Source: Nemertoderma westbladi (taxonomy: Eukaryota; Xenacoelomorpha; Nemertodermatida; Nemertodermatidae). From it: DNA of 59,028 nucleotides. This document shows, one piece after another, positions 1 to 11,445 of this stretch. Under the pieces are notes generated by a model that saw only the letters and a program-made list of their open reading frames with translations, did no database searches and was not told where the DNA came from. The stretch lies in contig JAUCBJ010000134.1 in NCBI GenBank assembly GCA_032718475.1, positions 1 through 59,028 of the forward strand. The letters run 5' to 3'. The translations under genes were made by a program, and so were the position numbers. Each line of letters starts with the position of its first letter. Within the stretch, counting starts at the first letter, position 1.

Positions 1-678
1 ATGCATGTCCTCAGATCATCATAATGATGATGGGGCGATTGTAACTCCACCTACTGGCTCCAGAAGTCGAGGAAATCCTACCAAGTACCTAACTGATCTA
101 GACTTTTCTGATGACTTAGGAGTACACTCAGAATCACTAGAGGGAGCCCGACGGCTCCTCAGCTCATTAGAACAGGCTGCTTCTAGTGTTAGTCTTTTTA
201 TTAACACCCAAAAGACCACATTTTTATCAGTTAACTTTGAAAGTCCTCAGCAAGTCTCTGACCGGATGAGCATAAGCTCAAAGGATGGTATGCTTGAGCA
301 TGTGGACGACTTCTGTTACCTGGGATCATGGATACGGAAGTCAGGTGAGGACATACGAATACGTAAGGGAAAGGCATGGCCAGCCTTGAAAAGGCTTTCC
401 AGGATTTGGATGTCACAGTGAATTAATCGGAAACTTAAGGTCCGATTATTTAGAGCAGCAGCAGTTCCAGTACTCATCTATGGGTGTCCATGCTGGGCTT
501 TAACTGCTGAGGACACCAAATCTCTGGATGGCACATTCGCAATAATGCTACGCCGGGTTCACTGTGTCAAGTACAATGCACACATCTACAACCAGACACT
601 ATATAACATTGGAGGTGTCTCATTGGTTCCCCCAAGCTTGACACTAGAACAAAGTCGCCTCCGCTCTGCAGGTCATGT
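1..678 (+). mobile_element. LINE copy 1, 3' RT fragment (left edge cut by window)
   Basis: This is the C-terminal half of the reverse transcriptase ORF of the same APE-type LINE seen complete at 5629-9383. It is open at 5-421 and 545-925, although the second frame runs into the inverted piece that follows. The catalytic FADD motif of the intact family reads FSDD here. A stop at 419-421 and other changes show the copy is dead. Homology ends near 678, at the region matching about 9136 of the full copy, where sequence from the opposite strand begins. The LINE 3' tail is therefore missing. Confidence 0.85.
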
Positions 679-1850
679 CTACTATGATGAGATAAATGTG
701 CTTCAAACACTCAGGTATTTTAAAGAACTCAGGGGGGACACCATCTACTCCACTGGCAGTATTGGTCTTAATGCCCTTTGCAGCAGCCTTCACTTTAGCA
801 AAGGAGATATTGCCAATTGGAATATCTGGGAGTACACACTCAGAGACTTTTACTTCTATAACGTACGCAATACCCCATCATTACTGAGGAGCTTTACAAA
901 GTGCGCCTTCCAACCATTGAGGTGATCTGCTGGTGATTCTGCCTTAACCTTGGTGGATGGTTAGCGTTTCCTCCAAGTCAACATGTTGATTGATTTCCAT
1001 GCTTGGGATGATTGCCTGCTGTCGCCGGCATCATTGATGGCATCAACCTGTATTCGAGTGACTCGCCTCAGGTTCACCAATGGCTTGGTTAGTCAGGGTG
1101 GAACATGAGAGTAGCCTCCTTCTCCAGAATCCCCCACCCCCCCCCCCCCCCCCCCCCCCTCACAATGTCCTCCCAGGCGACCCATGGTTTGGGCCAGAAA
1201 GGTCATCAGGAAATGGACTCACAATTGTTGGCCGCTCTCTCTCTCCAGTAGGGAGTGAGACAGGGTATCAGGAGATAACTGACGCCTGTGATGCCAATTG
1301 TGTCCGGTAATTTCACTGACTAATTTCACTGCCGTCTAGTGGCCGGACCTCCGCGCTACTAATGTAATCCATAATGGGGGTTGGAGGGTGCTTTTTGCCA
1401 AGTCAGCTCTCGGGGCAAAACCCACAGCCTGGTTGCCATTTAACAGGGTGGGTGTAGCAGTGGAGTCACATATATGAGGCACATCACCCATACCTACTAC
1501 TCTGATGCACATGACCCACCATTGGCTATGCAGCTCCCATTGCCGCCCCATACCCTCTACCGCTGCTGCCAGGGGCAGGTCGCTGTAAAGTGCACTTGGA
1601 GTGGGCATGAGAACACTCTCCTGACCAGCAATTGGAAGATCACCATCTGCTTGGTCAGGCCATTCACCCCTGCAGGTATATGGGTCCTTAATTCAGGACG
1701 AAGGGCGTCCCTATCCCAGAACAAAGGGGGTCCTAGTTACAGGACCAGATTTGCCCTTAGTAAGAGGTTCTATGCAGCAACAGGTGGCACAAACTCATCC
1801 TGCATGGAGGTAGCAAGTTTTCTAGATCAATGACCTAGAATACCTGACCT
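679..1850 (-). mobile_element. LINE copy 1b, inverted 5' part with internal deletion
   Basis: Read on the minus strand, this runs from the LINE 5' end (near 1850) through the 5' UTR. It then jumps near 1055 from the start of the endonuclease region (about 6405 in the full copy) to the linker before RT (about 7561-7930 in the full copy). About 1.15 kb, essentially the whole endonuclease, is deleted. The piece abuts the plus-strand fragment 1-678 without a LINE 3' end between them, so this is an inversion or a junction of two copies. A pure C run of about 23 at 1137-1159 lies where the full copy has only a short C-rich stretch. Confidence 0.8.
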
Positions 1851-2142
1851 GATACAAAACATACAATATTTGCTGGACAATATGTGGTCCTGAGGGTTTA
1901 CCATTCATGACTACACGCAACACACTAATAGACTTTTAAACTAGTAAACTTTTAATGCAAACCTGATACAGCATAGGAAAATACTAATTAATTGAGCAGC
2001 ATATATAATGGTAATGGTAGTTTGTATAAACAAAACAAAAAAAACAGGAACAAATTCATTGATTTAATTTTCAAGGGGGTGGGGGGGGGGTGGGGGACTG
2101 AAATGTTTCCATTCTGTCGTTCTACCGTTTTTCGTATCTAAC

Positions 2143-2446
2143 CTCTTTCTCTACTGATCCACCGTTTCTCTCCTGTATCCGCCTCCTCCCAATCATTCAT
2201 CTCCGCGAGACAATCCTCCTGATTTATCGTACAAATACCATCCCTGTAGCTGAATCCCCAACAATCCTGATGCATTTTCTCGCACTCAATGCTGCAGAAG
2301 TGGGATGATGACGTTACAACTGATACTCCACCTGTTATCGTGTTTGTACAGAAACTGTTGCTATATAATGATCCAAGTGATGAAGTTACCAGATTGGTTA
2401 TGACATAGAGGATGGCCAGGGTGGCCAACATCGTGGGTAAAATCAT
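2143..2446 (-). CDS. Candidate first exon, secreted PAN/apple-like domain protein
   Basis: The minus-strand ORF opens with ATG at 2446. Residues 1-26 form a hydrophobic signal-peptide-like stretch (starts MILPTMLATLAILYVITNL). Next comes a cysteine-rich segment with spacing typical of PAN/apple domains, including CSIECEKMHQDCWGFSYRD and a following CTINQEDC. PAN domains are extracellular disulfide folds that bind proteins or carbohydrates. The frame stops at 2138, but a good 5' splice site (AGAG then GTTAGA on the minus strand) begins at 2142, so the exon probably ends at 2143. Downstream exons would lie left of this point, in or beyond the LINE debris, and I do not see them. The signal-peptide and cysteine pattern is visible; the domain assignment is from memory of the family. 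It could also be a pseudogene exon. Confidence 0.5.
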
Positions 2447-3625
2447 TTCTATAAGTAATGAAGACGATTTGATTTTGATATAATAGTATATTGAATAATA
2501 GTAATTATGTCAAATACAAAATGTTTCATACTATATTTTCACAATCTGAGGAATCATAAGAGTACAATAGGGCTGGTTGAGCAAAAATTATAATATAAAG
2601 GGTGACAGGAAACTTGAATAAGGGGTGACAAGGTGCCCTGAATCGAGTGGCGGGGTGTGTATTTATTTAAAACACGAGGAAACCTTCGAAATTCCGCTTT
2701 TTATGTAAGCGCGGGAAGTCAATGTTGAAAATCGGGTGTGAATGGCTGCCACAGATTTGACGTCACTACATAGTGCTCTGATAATTTATTTTCTAAGTTT
2801 CTATGGATAGTAATTACATCTCAATCATGATGATTAATTTTTCTCAATTATGCTGTTGTGGATAAACTGTATGACATTAATTATTCCGACATTAGTCAGA
2901 ATATACCTCAAAAACGAGAGAAAAAGTTGCTCTTTTTTAGACCGGAAAAAAAGTAAACCATAGGATGTCATTGTTCGCGCTTTTATAGGACTTCGATAAT
3001 TTTCACCATCAAATTGTATTATCACAGAAATCTCGCTTAGCGTGTTAACGTGTAAACGTGTTAACATCAGATATAAATCAGCTAGCGTGGCGTATGACCC
3101 ATGAGGGAGCCCGAAATATATTGGCTTCTTTAAATGTGCCGTTTTGTATCATTCGATCGATTCTTGCTATATAGTTCCTAACAACTATGTTCACGTACGA
3201 GATAGTATTAACAGTTCCGTTTCAGGTGTTGTGCTCTAGAGAACAAACATGTCTTTAGGTAATTACAACAGATTGTTAATAAGAATCATAGTTTTTCACA
3301 CCTTTTATGGGTGTGGTATTGTACTCAACTGAAATACGTATACTCTGGACTTGCTGACTTGGGACAATTTTCCTCATGAATAAGGAGTGGTTAGGCTCAC
3401 ACAAGTTGGGGCTGTCAAATACCATATATTCTCATGCACACCACTTGATTGTGAACCAGGACCGCTTATTTACCGAACACAGCTTACCTCATTAGATATA
3501 AATAAGATAATTGAGTCTTTAGGTTATTAATAGCGGCAACTCTGTAAAATCACCAAATATACATAAATTTACCATGAAATATAATATATAAAAAATAACA
3601 ATCAGTAATCAGTTATTTACACGTT
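2447..3625. other. Gene-free interval, AT-rich
   Basis: I see no supported gene, RNA or clear repeat here. The 77-codon minus-strand frame at 2834-3067 has low-complexity hydrophobic content and no recognisable domain, and it is treated as chance. Confidence 0.5.
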
Positions 3626-3870
3626 CGTGGGGCCTTCGCGCAGCACGAGGCCCAGTTATGAGATACAAATTAAAATGAGCGACTGTATCACAAAATCAGT
3701 ATTTGACAAATTTACCCACACCCCGCCAATCAATCAAAGAAAGGGGGACAGTACGTGTTCAACCCTTTTAATCTGCACCCCCCCCCCCCCCCCCCTTCCC
3801 ACCCACCAATACATAACCGCGACATATACCACCCACGGAAGGGTAGCACGAATCCAAATTGCGATTATGG
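3626..3870 (+). repeat. Dispersed repeat with poly-C core (plus-strand copy)
   Basis: About 160-190 bp of this stretch (roughly 3690-3870) reappears inverted at 56896-57055. Shared blocks include GACAGTACGTGTTCA/TGAACACGTACTGTC, a C-run, and the GGAAGGGTAGCACG end. A C18 run sits at 3778-3795. The first 20 bases (CGTGGGGCCTTCGCGCAGCA) also recur with one change at 55713. No coding potential is convincing. It is probably a non-autonomous transposon fragment of unknown type. Confidence 0.7.
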
Positions 3871-3924
3871 GTAGCTGTATTGCTGTATACCTCGTTGCAG
3901 AATACTACGTTCTAAAATCATAGT

Positions 3925-4640
3925 AACATAATATTAGATAGAGTTACACCCCTATAATTAATCGTCTTTACACGTTAAGTCACCAGTCCGGTCCTTAACA
4001 ACAGGCAAAATAATAGAATCAATCATCAATTTAGGCATATAGCTAAACGTTAATAATATATTAGAAATAAGCACTGACAAATATAATAACAAAGTAGCAC
4101 TGCACCCAAAAATGAAAATGCTCAGTCGATAGCCCGTCAGGGGCAGATTTACCTAATTTAAGTTCGTTCATCGCATCAAATACTTCATCTACTGTGAAAC
4201 AAATTTACTTTCAGTTACATTAATACAGTTAAGCTTGTCTTTCACAAATTCGCGGTCCTTATTACAGTATCATTTACGCAATTAAAAATTGCCGTAAAGT
4301 GTGTTTCCCACATTTGAGATATTTCCTGCTTCCCTCCTATTGCTGTGTCTTATTAGGTTGAGGTGAATTCACATTGCAGTGCTTATTAACCTGCTTCCAG
4401 AACCTTTGAGGATTTGGCTCATCACTTAGTAATGATTTAGCCATCTTTTCGTCTCGAAGTTTTCCTTCCACCCTTTTACAAGAGCGAAGAGTACGCCGCT
4501 TACGTCCATGCGAAGGTATTCTGAGTGAATAGACCCCTGCTTCGGCGACCCAAAACTGCGCCACACTTTGAAAGCCTCCCTAGCTTTCTCATGGTGTTGC
4601 TGAAAGTGATCATTCCACCCAGGAACGTGAGTTTCATTTT
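3925..4640 (-). mobile_element. Degenerate CR1/L2-like LINE remnant (linker and start of RT)
   Basis: Minus-strand translation, with frame changes, shows the conserved block that follows the endonuclease in CR1/L2/Jockey-group LINEs: VPGWNDHFQQHHEKAREAF near 4630-4560, then a basic region and FWKQVNKHCN (4337-4564 frame). Downstream are VDEVFDAMNELKLGKSAPDG (about 4200-4140) and an early RT block with PVVKDRTGDL (about 4000). Stops and frameshifts break it throughout. It is a different family from the LINE at 5629-9383. The clade is inferred from the motif style only. Confidence 0.75.
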
Positions 4641-4976
4641 TATGATTTTTATTACTCTTTATAAAAGGTTCACTGGCTGATGTTCACTGGATGACATTTA
4701 CTAATACATCGTACATATATAGTCAACATCATTACAACCCTGTACACAAAGACTATTAGAATCATAAATTATTTGATTGGACAGAAAATTATTTAATCAT
4801 ACGGAAATTTTCTCACTATATAAAACTGTTTGGATGTTTCCAATCAAACTGCTGCTGAGCTGTACCAACTCGATCAATGAAAATGAAATGAAAAAGGGGA
4901 AAGTGGGATTCCCTCGCCAACTCGGGGATCCCGTCACAAATATCTAGAGATAATTTAACCGGCAGACAAATATAAA

Positions 4977-5628
4977 CACGCCCAATACCTAACTGAAATT
5001 CTTACTATAGGGGTTTTTGTGGTCGCCTACTTCAAAGCGGATGTCAGTTTTGACGTTTGACGTATCCAGACACTTTGTCCATCTGTCTGTTTGTCCGTCA
5101 ATATGTCTGTCAAAATATAAGGAGGCAGAACACATAACTAGAAATTTGGGAATGGGGTTTTAACTGTCCGCAGACTTCAAATATGATGTCAGTTTTGACG
5201 TTTGACGGAATTCTAACACTCTGGCCGTCTGACTATTTGCCAATCAATATGTCTGTCAAAATATAAAAACGCCCAACACCTACCTGAAATTCTCACTATA
5301 GGTGTTTTTCTATTCGCTAATAGATAGAGAATGAATTAACAATTATACACTTATAACAATATATATACACGTATACAATTATAATAGAATTATATTCTAA
5401 TTCGGATGTCAGTTTTTACGTTTGACGGTATCCACTTTGTCCGTCTGTCTGTTTGTCCGTCAATATGTCTGTTATAATATAAAAATACCCTAAACCTAAC
5501 CGAATTTCTCACCGTGGGGTTTTCCTGGCCGCAGACTTCAAAGCTGTTGTTAGTTTTGATGCTTGACGGTGTCGTGGCATTCTGTCTGTCCACCTGTCTC
5601 TCTGTTTGTCCGTCAATATGTCTGTCAA
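4977..5628 (+). repeat. Degenerate ~150-bp tandem repeat, left part
   Basis: Four related units each end in a variant of CGTCAATATGTCTGTCAAAA (near 5096, 5242, 5458 and 5611). They also share TCAGTTTTGACGTTTGACG and CTGTCTGTTTGTCCGTC. Unit spacing is about 146-153 bp, except one unit enlarged by an AT-rich insertion at about 5325-5395. The array resumes after the LINE, at 9384. Confidence 0.8.
5617..5628 (+). repeat. Target-site duplication of the full-length LINE, 5' copy
   Basis: TATGTCTGTCAA here is repeated exactly at 9384-9395, flanking the LINE. The sequence is part of the ~150-bp repeat, and the two flanks join into a normal repeat unit when the LINE is removed. Confidence 0.85.
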
Positions 5629-6047
5629 TCGGGTCAGGTCAGACATTCTAGGTCATTGATCAATAAAACTTGCCATCTCCATGCAGCATAAAGGAGGTGC
5701 CACCTGTAGCTGCATAGACCCTCTTACTAGGGCAAATCTGGTCCTGTAACTAGGACCCCCTTCGTTCTGGGATAAGGATGCCCTTGGTCCTGGATTAAGG
5801 ACCCATATACTTGGCTGCAGGGGTATATGGCCTGGCCAGACAGATGGTGATCTACCAATGGCTGGTCAGGAGTAGAGTGTTCTCATGTCCACTCTGAGTG
5901 CACTTCACTGCGACCTGCACCTGGCAGCAGGGGTACAGGGCATGACCCAGCAGAAGAGCTGCACAGCCAAAGGTGGGTCATGTGCGCGAGAGTAGATATG
6001 GGTGATGGGCCTCATATCTGACTCCACTGCGACACCCACCCTGTGGA

Positions 6048-7406
6048 ATGGCAAACCAGGGTGTGGTATTTGCCCCGAGAGCTGACTCGGCAAAAAAGCA
6101 CCCCCCAACCCCCACTATGGATTACATTAGTAATGCGGAGGTCCAGCCACTAGAGGCCAGTGGAATGACTGGACACAATCGGCCTCACAGGCGTCAGTTA
6201 TCTCCTGACTGGCTGCCTGTCTCACCCCCTACTGGAGAGAGAGCGGCAAACAATTCTTTGAGTCCCTTTCCTGATGACCTTTCTGGCCCAAACCCTGGGT
6301 CACCAGGGAGGCCAGATTGTGAGGGGGAGAGGGATTCTGGAGTTGGAGGCTACTCTCATGTTCCACCCCGATCAACAAAGCCATTGGTGAATCTGAGGCA
6401 TGTCACTAGACTAGCCTCAGTAAACACCCTAACACTCGGGTCCCCAATGCGACAAGGTGAGCTGACTGCCTTGGCAGATAAGCTTTCTCTTAGTGCAGTG
6501 GGTGTTCAAGAGCATCGAATGCAGACTGGACAGACTGATGAGGTTCTGATTAAGGATATGGGGGGCGGTTGGCGACTCGCCCTCGCTTCAGCAGATGATA
6601 GTGGCAATGGTGGAATTGGTCTATTGATGAATCCAACTGCACATGCAGCATTGGACAAAATAGACCAAATCTCTAACCGCATCATCCGTTGCCACTTCTC
6701 ATGTTCTGGAAGACTGGCTAAGAAGTTTCCTAAGGTGGTTCTGATTGTGTGCTACTCTCCAACTAGTGTTGCCACTGTAGAGGAGGTGGAAAATTTCTAC
6801 CAGAATCTACAAGCAGCTACTGATGGAGTGGATCAGCATGCATTCTTAACATTCCTGGGAGACTTTAATGCAAGTCTGCATCAATCACCTACATCACCCT
6901 GGGTCTATAGCAATAGTGTTAACCGAAATTCCGTCCATCTTCAGGATTTTATCTCTGGAAATGGATTGTTTTCGGCTGGAACCCAGTTCAAGAAGCGAAC
7001 TGGAAAGCTATGGACTCATAGTGGACCCAGTGGTCACAAGTCCCAGATAGACCATATCCTGTTTCGTAGGAAATACAGGAGCTCTATACAAGACTGTAAT
7101 GCATTTACACTACGACCCTTCTCCAGTGATCACCGCCTTATTGTGGCCAAGGTAAGACTTAGTCTGCGTGCTAGCAGAACAACGAAATCTGCCTTGCTGC
7201 GGCATGACTGGTCCTCTCTGTTGCAACAGCTAAGTGTGAGATCCAGCTTCACACTACAGCTGAGCAACAGGTATGAGGCTCTTGCCTCTGAGGCGGCAGA
7301 TCACTGTGAGGGCTATACTGCCTTTACAGAAGCAGTTAAGTTAGCAGCTGCAGAAACAGTTCCTGTATACGTACCCTCGAAACATGAAACAGGCCCCCTG
7401 GACTGA
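6048..7406 (+). pseudogene. LINE endonuclease domain (APE/EEP family)
   Basis: This encodes the endonuclease that nicks target DNA for target-primed reverse transcription. Visible family motifs are VGVQEHRMQTG (catalytic Glu region), LGDFNASL (Asp/Asn), and SQIDHILFRRK plus SSDHRLIVAKV near the end (Asp-His pair). The frame is open from an ATG at 6048, but residues before about 120 look like translated 5' UTR. ATG 6447 lies just inside the domain, so the true start is uncertain. It ends with TGA at 7404-7406, while the RT continues in another frame that overlaps it from 7384. In relatives EN and RT are one protein, so this is probably an indel in the C-rich stretch. Confidence 0.85.
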
Positions 7407-8853
7407 CAACAAAATTCAGAAGTGCCGAAATGACCTCCACAAGGCGCAGAAAGAGTCCCGACTCAAACAGACTACAGCGGCCAAGAATGCAGTTAAGGCT
7501 GCATCTAGGTCCCTGAACAGGCAGTACTCTGTTAATTTACAGGAGCTAATAAACCAACAGATTGATGCCATCAATGATGCTGACGACAGCAGGCAATCAT
7601 CCCAGGCATGGAGATCGATCAACTTGCTTGCTGGTCGAAAAAGCCAACCAACCACCAAGGTTAAGGCTGAATCACCAGCCGATCGCCTCAATGGTTGGAA
7701 GGCCCACTTTGAAAAGCTCCTCAATAATGACAGGGTATTGCCTGATAACTTTATAGAAGTAAAAGTGTCTGAATCTGTACTCCCAGATATTCCCATTGGT
7801 GATATCTCCTTTGCAGAAGTGAAGGCTGCTGCAAAGAGTATTAAGACCAATCGTGCCAGTGGAGTAGATGGTGTTCCCCCTGAGGTCTTTAAAATACCTG
7901 AGTGTTTAAAGCTCATCTATCCCATCATAGTAGACATGTACCGTACAACAAGAGTCCCACAAGAAATGAAAACAAATAAGTTGGTGCCAGTTCCCAAGAA
8001 GAGCAACCTAACACTCTATGGTTCTTGAATCTCATTGATCTCGATTGCTGCAAAGCTATACAATAGAATTATATTAAATCGCATCAGGGATCCCTTTGAG
8101 AGACTGCTCCGTGGAAATCAGAATGGGTTCCGTAAAGGTCGTGGGACCATGGAGCCCATTTTGGCACTTAGAAGGATAATTGAAGAGTTATCAAAAAAGA
8201 AAGACAGGCATCTGGCTGTTATCTTTGTTGACTTCTTCAAGGCCTTTGATTCAGTCTCTCGCTCACGTATGTTCAGCATACTTTCATTATATGGGATTCC
8301 TGATGAAATTATTGCAGCAATCAGATCAGTATACGATGGTTCGACAACATTTGTGTCTACTGTTGACGGTGACACAGAACCATTTGAAGTGTTATGGGGC
8401 GTCCTCCAGGGAGACACACTTGCACCATTCTTGTTCATAATTGTTGTTGACTATGTTCTACGCATGTCCTTAGATCATCATAATGGTGATGGGGTGATGA
8501 TAACTCCACCTACTGGCTCCAGAAGTCGAGGAAATCCTGCCAAGTACCTAACTGATCTAGACTTTGCTGATGACTTAGGAGTACTCTCAGAATCACTAGA
8601 GGGAGCCCAACGGCTCCTCAGCTCATTAGAACATGCTGCTTCTAGTGTTGGTCTTTTTATTAACTCCAGAAAGACCAAAATTTTGACAGTTAACTTTGAA
8701 AGTCCTCAGCAAGTCTCTGATCGGATGAGCATAAGCTCAAAAGATGGTATGTTTGAGCATGTGGATGACTTCTGTTACCTGGGATCATGGATCCGGAAGT
8801 CAGGTGAGGACCTTCGAATACGTAAGGGAAAGGCATGTGCTGGGCAGCCTTGA
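7384..8853 (+). pseudogene. LINE reverse transcriptase domain
   Basis: This encodes the RNA-dependent DNA polymerase. The linker and fingers region (7384-8028) contains KTNRASGVDGVPPEVF. The stop at 8026-8028 is produced by a 6-bp deletion relative to the four other copies in this window. The same frame resumes and carries GNQNGFRKGRGT, VIFVDFFKAFDSV (motif A Asp), GVLQGDTLAPFLF (motif B) and DLDFADDLG (catalytic motif C). The frame ends at 8853 because of a 5-bp insertion near 8838, and the C-terminal part continues in the next frame. All catalytic residues are present. The breaks, not active-site loss, inactivate it. Confidence 0.88.
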
Positions 8854-9347
8854 ATAGGCTTTCCAGGATTTGGAAGTCACCGAGAATTAATCGGAAACTT
8901 AAGGTTCGGTTATTTAGAGCAGCAGTAGTTCCAGTACTCCTCTATGGGAGTCCATGCTGGGCTCTAACTGCTGAGGACACCAAATCTCTGGACGGCACAT
9001 TCACAAGAATGCTTCGCCGGGTTCATTGTGTCAAGTTCAATTCACACATCTCCAACCAGACACTATATAACATTGGAGGTGTCTCATTGGTTCCCCCAAG
9101 CTTGACACTAGAACAAAATCGCCTCCGCTTTGCAGGACATTGCTTTCGCCGTGAGGACCAGCCAGTGCATAATCTTGTACTTTGGCAGCCTCATGGAGTG
9201 ATTAAGCATGGTGGACAGCCCATGACTTTCTTGAGACGCATCTTTAAGGACACTGGCCTTGAAGATGCGGATGATCTAGCAAATGTCATGGGTGATAGGG
9301 AGTTGTGGCGGTGCAATTTTGTCGATAAGCCGGAACAGCTTTCTTAA
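8835..9347 (+). pseudogene. LINE C-terminal domain
   Basis: This continues the RT after the 5-bp frameshifting insertion. It contains the conserved LLYGSPCWALT block, then an arginine-rich helix (RMLRRVHCVK) and RLRFAGHCFRRED, which is typical of the C-terminal region of this LINE type. It stops with TAA at 9345-9347, about 36 bp before the (TAG)n tail. Confidence 0.85.
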
Positions 9348-9383
9348 AAATGCAGCTGCAATGCAGCATGCCGATCCTAGTAG

Positions 9384-9620
9384 TATGTCTGTCAAAATAT
9401 ACGGAGGCTCATCACATTAATAAAATTTTGGACATGGGGGTTTTCCTCAAGCAAACCTCAGGCAAACTTCAAATCTGTTGTTGGTTTTGATATTTGACGA
9501 TATCTTCGCATTCTGTCTGTCTATCTGTTATTTCTGTTTGTCTGTCTCTGTCAGTCAAAACAATAAAACGATTCACCTAACAAAAATTCGCATTTACGGG
9601 TATTCTTGGTCAGTAGTGGG
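9384..9620 (+). repeat. Degenerate ~150-bp tandem repeat, right part (with 3' TSD)
   Basis: This begins with the second TSD copy (9384-9395) and continues the unit interrupted by the LINE. GATATTTGACGATATC and CTGTCTGTCTATCTG recall the left-hand units. It fades into unrelated sequence near 9620. Confidence 0.75.
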
Positions 9621-10373
9621 TTTTCAAAGCAGTGATACTTACTACGCTATACTGTTGTACTATCGAGTATTGGTTAGGCCTACAGTACATACTGTACAAC
9701 CATACCAACATTACTTATACTCTTTACTGCTACTACTATACTGGTAGACAGGCTATCCGGTACCCCAATACTGCAGTAGAAGTAGGCCTATAGTATAAAT
9801 ATTCTCCAAATGCGCCAGCTGATTCCCTAGAGTGAATACTACCAAACACTAGAAAGCTAATAGTAATAGAAAGCAAAAGAAACCATCGCTCATACATGAC
9901 ATGTGAGCCATGGTGGTGGCAGGGATGGCTCACATGTGTGAACCATGGGCCTCAAAGGGTTCATAGTTATGCCAAAGTCTTTGAAGGAGGGTGTATTTTG
10001 TGTAATTTCATGAATTCCGAAATGTGTTGCTATGGTATGGGTGCCCGTAATGCCTCATATCCTGAAAACTACTTTTATTTGTCTCATCTGAAAGGTAACA
10101 TAATTTTAGTTAGGGCAATACAATGTAGATTTACAAGGAAATTTTATGTATACTGTACTACTGTATTATGAACGCAGAAGGTTAATATTAATAATACATA
10201 GAGTTGGTAGAGATACATCGGTTCCGACCTCAATCGCGCATACAGTAGGTGGCAGCTGTCTCTACAAAACATTTTATTGGTATTAATTATTATACATTGA
10301 TTATTATTATTACAAGGTGTTCTTATAAGCCTATAAACAAACATTTTATGTCCGCTATAATCCGCTTCCTCAA
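9621..10373. other. Gene-free interval
   Basis: No supported gene. It is rich in TACTGTAC/GGTACC/TAGGCCT words like those in the right part of the window. Confidence 0.5.
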
Positions 10374-10483
10374 AATAATATGCTTTAACTACTGTATTCC
10401 TCAAATAATATGCTTTAACTACTGTATTCCAATAATATGCTTTAACTACTGTATTCCAATAATATGCTTTAACTACTGTATTC
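10374..10483 (+). repeat. 27-bp minisatellite, about four units
   Basis: Units containing AATATGCTTTAACTACTG repeat near 10377, 10405, 10434 and 10460, with 25-28 bp spacing. The neighbouring sequence is AT-rich and unremarkable. Confidence 0.85.
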
Positions 10484-10549
10484 CTCGGAATTCCTTTAAA
10501 TGCGGATTATAAAGTCGGTCAAAATATGTTACTTTCTTTTTGTAAAATA

Positions 10550-10645
10550 AATAGTTATTATTTGTCTGCAAATCGAAAATTCCGATTCAAAACGTCCGAC
10601 GCCATTTCAATTCCAATCAAACTACAAAAACTTTGTGTTAGAATG
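10550..10645 (+). repeat. Dispersed repeat B, copy 1
   Basis: The segment containing AACGTCCGACGCCATTTCAA and GTGTTAGAATGAGGAT matches 13655-13740 with modest divergence. Identity and boundaries are unresolved. Confidence 0.6.
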
Positions 10646-11445
10646 AGGATATTACAAATGTTTCATTTATTAACTGATTTATTCATAATTGCTAATTTAT
10701 AAATTAAATTAGCCACATAATTGCTGATTATTGTCATTAACCATAATTCAAAGACAAAATGATTAACGAAAAAATATGGAAATTTTAAAACGTTAAATAA
10801 AATCTCGCTTTCCAGTGAGTTCGCTATTATTAGAGGGCGCAATGTACACTTTCTAATTAATAAAATCACATAAGTTCGCCCCATTTTCGACCGTAAAAGT
10901 AATTTATTACCAAATACTGTCTCTGTTGATTGGTTGTTAGGGGTAATCCAATGATGGCAAGACACCACAAGATGGCGTTCAAATTAGGACAGTACAGTCT
11001 GCTGGAATACCAGTGCAGTACAACTGTACTTAGGTTCACCTGTTCGCACATGTGTTCACATGCCTGACAGTCCAGCAGTCACTGTACACCTAGACCTAGT
11101 AGGAAGGGCTAAGGTACCGTATGCCGTAATGCGTATGTAGTTTGGGTTAGAGTACCAGACCGATTCTTTAAGAAAGCGTTAGAACATCCTAATTCCAAGC
11201 AGTCGAGTCTCTGATTGGATTTTAAAATATTTTAATCTTCAACCAATAAGAAATCGCTTGAATTAGGAGGTTCTAATGACAATAATAAAGGGCATTAGAG
11301 GATGCTAATTGCAAGTGCTCGTAATTTATTGCATATTGCATTGTAGATATTAGCTGGACACTTTAGAAGTACAGGCGGTAGCAAGACTGCTGCTTGTATG
11401 CACTACAGTACAACAACTAACTGCAGTAGTGGTCTCAGAAATTCT
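10646..11445. other. Gene-free interval
   Basis: AT-rich sequence. The short frames on the minus strand (10663-11051) show no recognisable domain. Confidence 0.45.

Larger units (their letters stand above)
5629..9383 (+). mobile_element. Full-length APE-type non-LTR retrotransposon (RTE-related LINE)
   Basis: A 3755-bp element bounded by a 12-bp TSD. Order: 5' UTR, APE-type endonuclease, reverse transcriptase with GVLQGDT and FADD motifs, a C-terminal domain with the SPCWALT block, then a short (TAG)n tail instead of poly-A. The tail and the single EN-RT layout suggest an RTE-related clade, but clade assignment needs a tree. Three lesions break the frame: one at the EN/RT junction (about 7380-7404), a 6-bp loss at about 8026 that creates a TGA, and a 5-bp insertion at about 8838. 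The copy is structurally complete but coding-dead. It serves as the reference for the truncated copies at 1-1850, 16978, 20341, 40297 and 43510. Confidence 0.9.

Noticed and set aside
2834-3067. 77-codon minus-strand frame
   Set aside because: No domain, AT-driven composition and no splice or start context; likely chance.
3627-3923. 98-codon frame with a proline run
   Set aside because: The prolines are the C18 homopolymer and the frame spans a dispersed repeat.
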